From: Dehalococcoidia bacterium
Lineage (GTDB): Bacteria; Chloroflexota; Dehalococcoidia; SHYM01
Assembly (NCBI GenBank): GCA_009692805.1
Contig: SHYM01000007.1
Location: forward strand, 1 to 32,655
DNA: 32,655 bases
Direction of reading: 5' to 3'
The position numbers and the translations under genes are program-made. Of the stretch, positions 32,341 through 32,655 are shown in pieces. The notes under the pieces are model-generated. The model was not told where the DNA came from. It saw only the letters and a list, made by a program, of their open reading frames with translations, and did not search any database. Position 1 is the stretch's first letter. Each line of letters opens with the position of its first letter.

Positions 32341-32369
32341 TTCCCAGGAGGCTAGCACCGCATTAGAAT
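32341..32369 (+). promoter_or_regulatory. Possible promoter of the ABC ATPase gene
   Basis: TTCCCA (32341-32346) and TAGAAT (32364-32369) are 17 bp apart. The -35 match is only four of six. Transcription would begin about 27 nt before the ATG at 32403. It lies in the divergent gap between cofD and the ATPase gene. Confidence 0.4.
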
Positions 32370-32402
32370 ACGGCCACCAGCGTACGGCGCTGCCAATATA
32401 GC

Positions 32403-32655
32403 ATGGCCCTATTAGCCTCACAACGAGCTAGCATCGGGTGCCCCCTGGACGTTCGCGGACTGGGGGTGGTCTATGAAACCCGGGACGGCCCCCTGGCCGC
32501 CTTGCAGGACGTTGCCTTCTCAGCGGCGCCAGGGGAGTTCGTCGCCATCCTGGGACCCAGCGGCTGCGGCAAGTCCACCCTGCTGCGGGTCCTGGGCGGG
32601 CTATTGCCGCCCACGGCGGGCAGCGTGACCCTGGCTGGCGGTAGCCCGGGAGAGG
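32403..32655 (+). CDS. ABC transporter ATP-binding protein, 5' part
   Basis: The first 84 codons of an ABC ATPase, cut by the window edge. After [20 protein letters not shown] comes the A-loop/Walker A region [20 protein letters not shown], then [12 protein letters not shown]. This wording is typical of the nitrate/sulfonate/taurine (SsuB/TauB-like) importers, the same class as the solute-binding lipoprotein at 23386. The link is only suggestive because the two genes are about 8 kb apart. The start at 32403 has no clear ribosome site. The Walker B and signature motifs lie beyond the window. Confidence 0.85.
   Translation, partial: MALLASQRASIGCPLDVRGLGVVYETRDGPLAALQDVAFSAAPGEFVAILGPSGCGKSTLLRVLGGLLPPTAGSVTLAGGSPGE

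Overview
The window is a GC-rich, gene-dense bacterial chromosome segment. It carries gyrase A, TilS, an encoded-CCA tRNA-Gly and sigma70-type promoters. It also has a nearly complete coenzyme F420 pathway (cofD, cofC, cofE, F420 reductase), two luciferase-like F420 oxidoreductases, a PPOX-type protein, an archaeal-type aspartate-semialdehyde dehydrogenase, CaiB/BaiF CoA-transferases and many unlinked metabolic genes. This mix best fits Chloroflexota (Dehalococcoidia or a SAR202-like lineage) or, less well, an actinobacterium. That placement is an inference from gene content only. I see no phage genes, transposase gene, CRISPR array or ribosomal RNA. Layout, left half. Positions 1-4318 run mostly on the plus strand: the 3' end of a DUF502 membrane protein, an F420 oxidoreductase, tRNA-Gly(CCC), a minus-strand hicB with a frameshifted hicA, a family 2 glycosyltransferase and asd. 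Positions 4467-10020 are on the minus strand: a small hypothetical gene, then the chain hlyC-like, DUF2344, M48 protease, histidine phosphatase and tilS, with short gaps or overlaps. Positions 10227-15936 are on the plus strand: a TPR protein, an ABC-ATPase C-terminal remnant, SRPBCC, a glutamine-amidotransferase-like hydrolase, gyrA and a VOC protein. Layout, right half. Positions 16197-32313 are entirely on the minus strand: a two-subunit CaiB/BaiF CoA-transferase with a crotonase, a PPOX protein, a FIST protein, a multiply broken ketoacyl-synthase-III-like gene, a duplicated FIST 5' remnant, a lipoprotein solute-binding protein behind a structured leader, DinB, a TolB-like propeller, a lipoprotein metalloprotease and the F420 genes. 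A plus-strand ABC ATPase starts at the right edge, divergent from cofD. The most notable non-genic signal is a family of intergenic elements of about 100 to 215 bp. Five copies lie at about 15972, 18788, 29262, 30384 and 30548. Each contains three consecutive hairpins whose stem sequences differ between copies while pairing is kept. The two leftmost copies have terminal inverted repeats, and the second is flanked by a perfect 9-bp direct repeat, as expected of a non-autonomous mobile element. Other points worth checking are the 5' leader of the solute-binding protein gene (overlapping alternative helices behind a clear promoter), the decayed hicA toxin next to an intact antitoxin, and the decayed FIST/ketoacyl-synthase locus.
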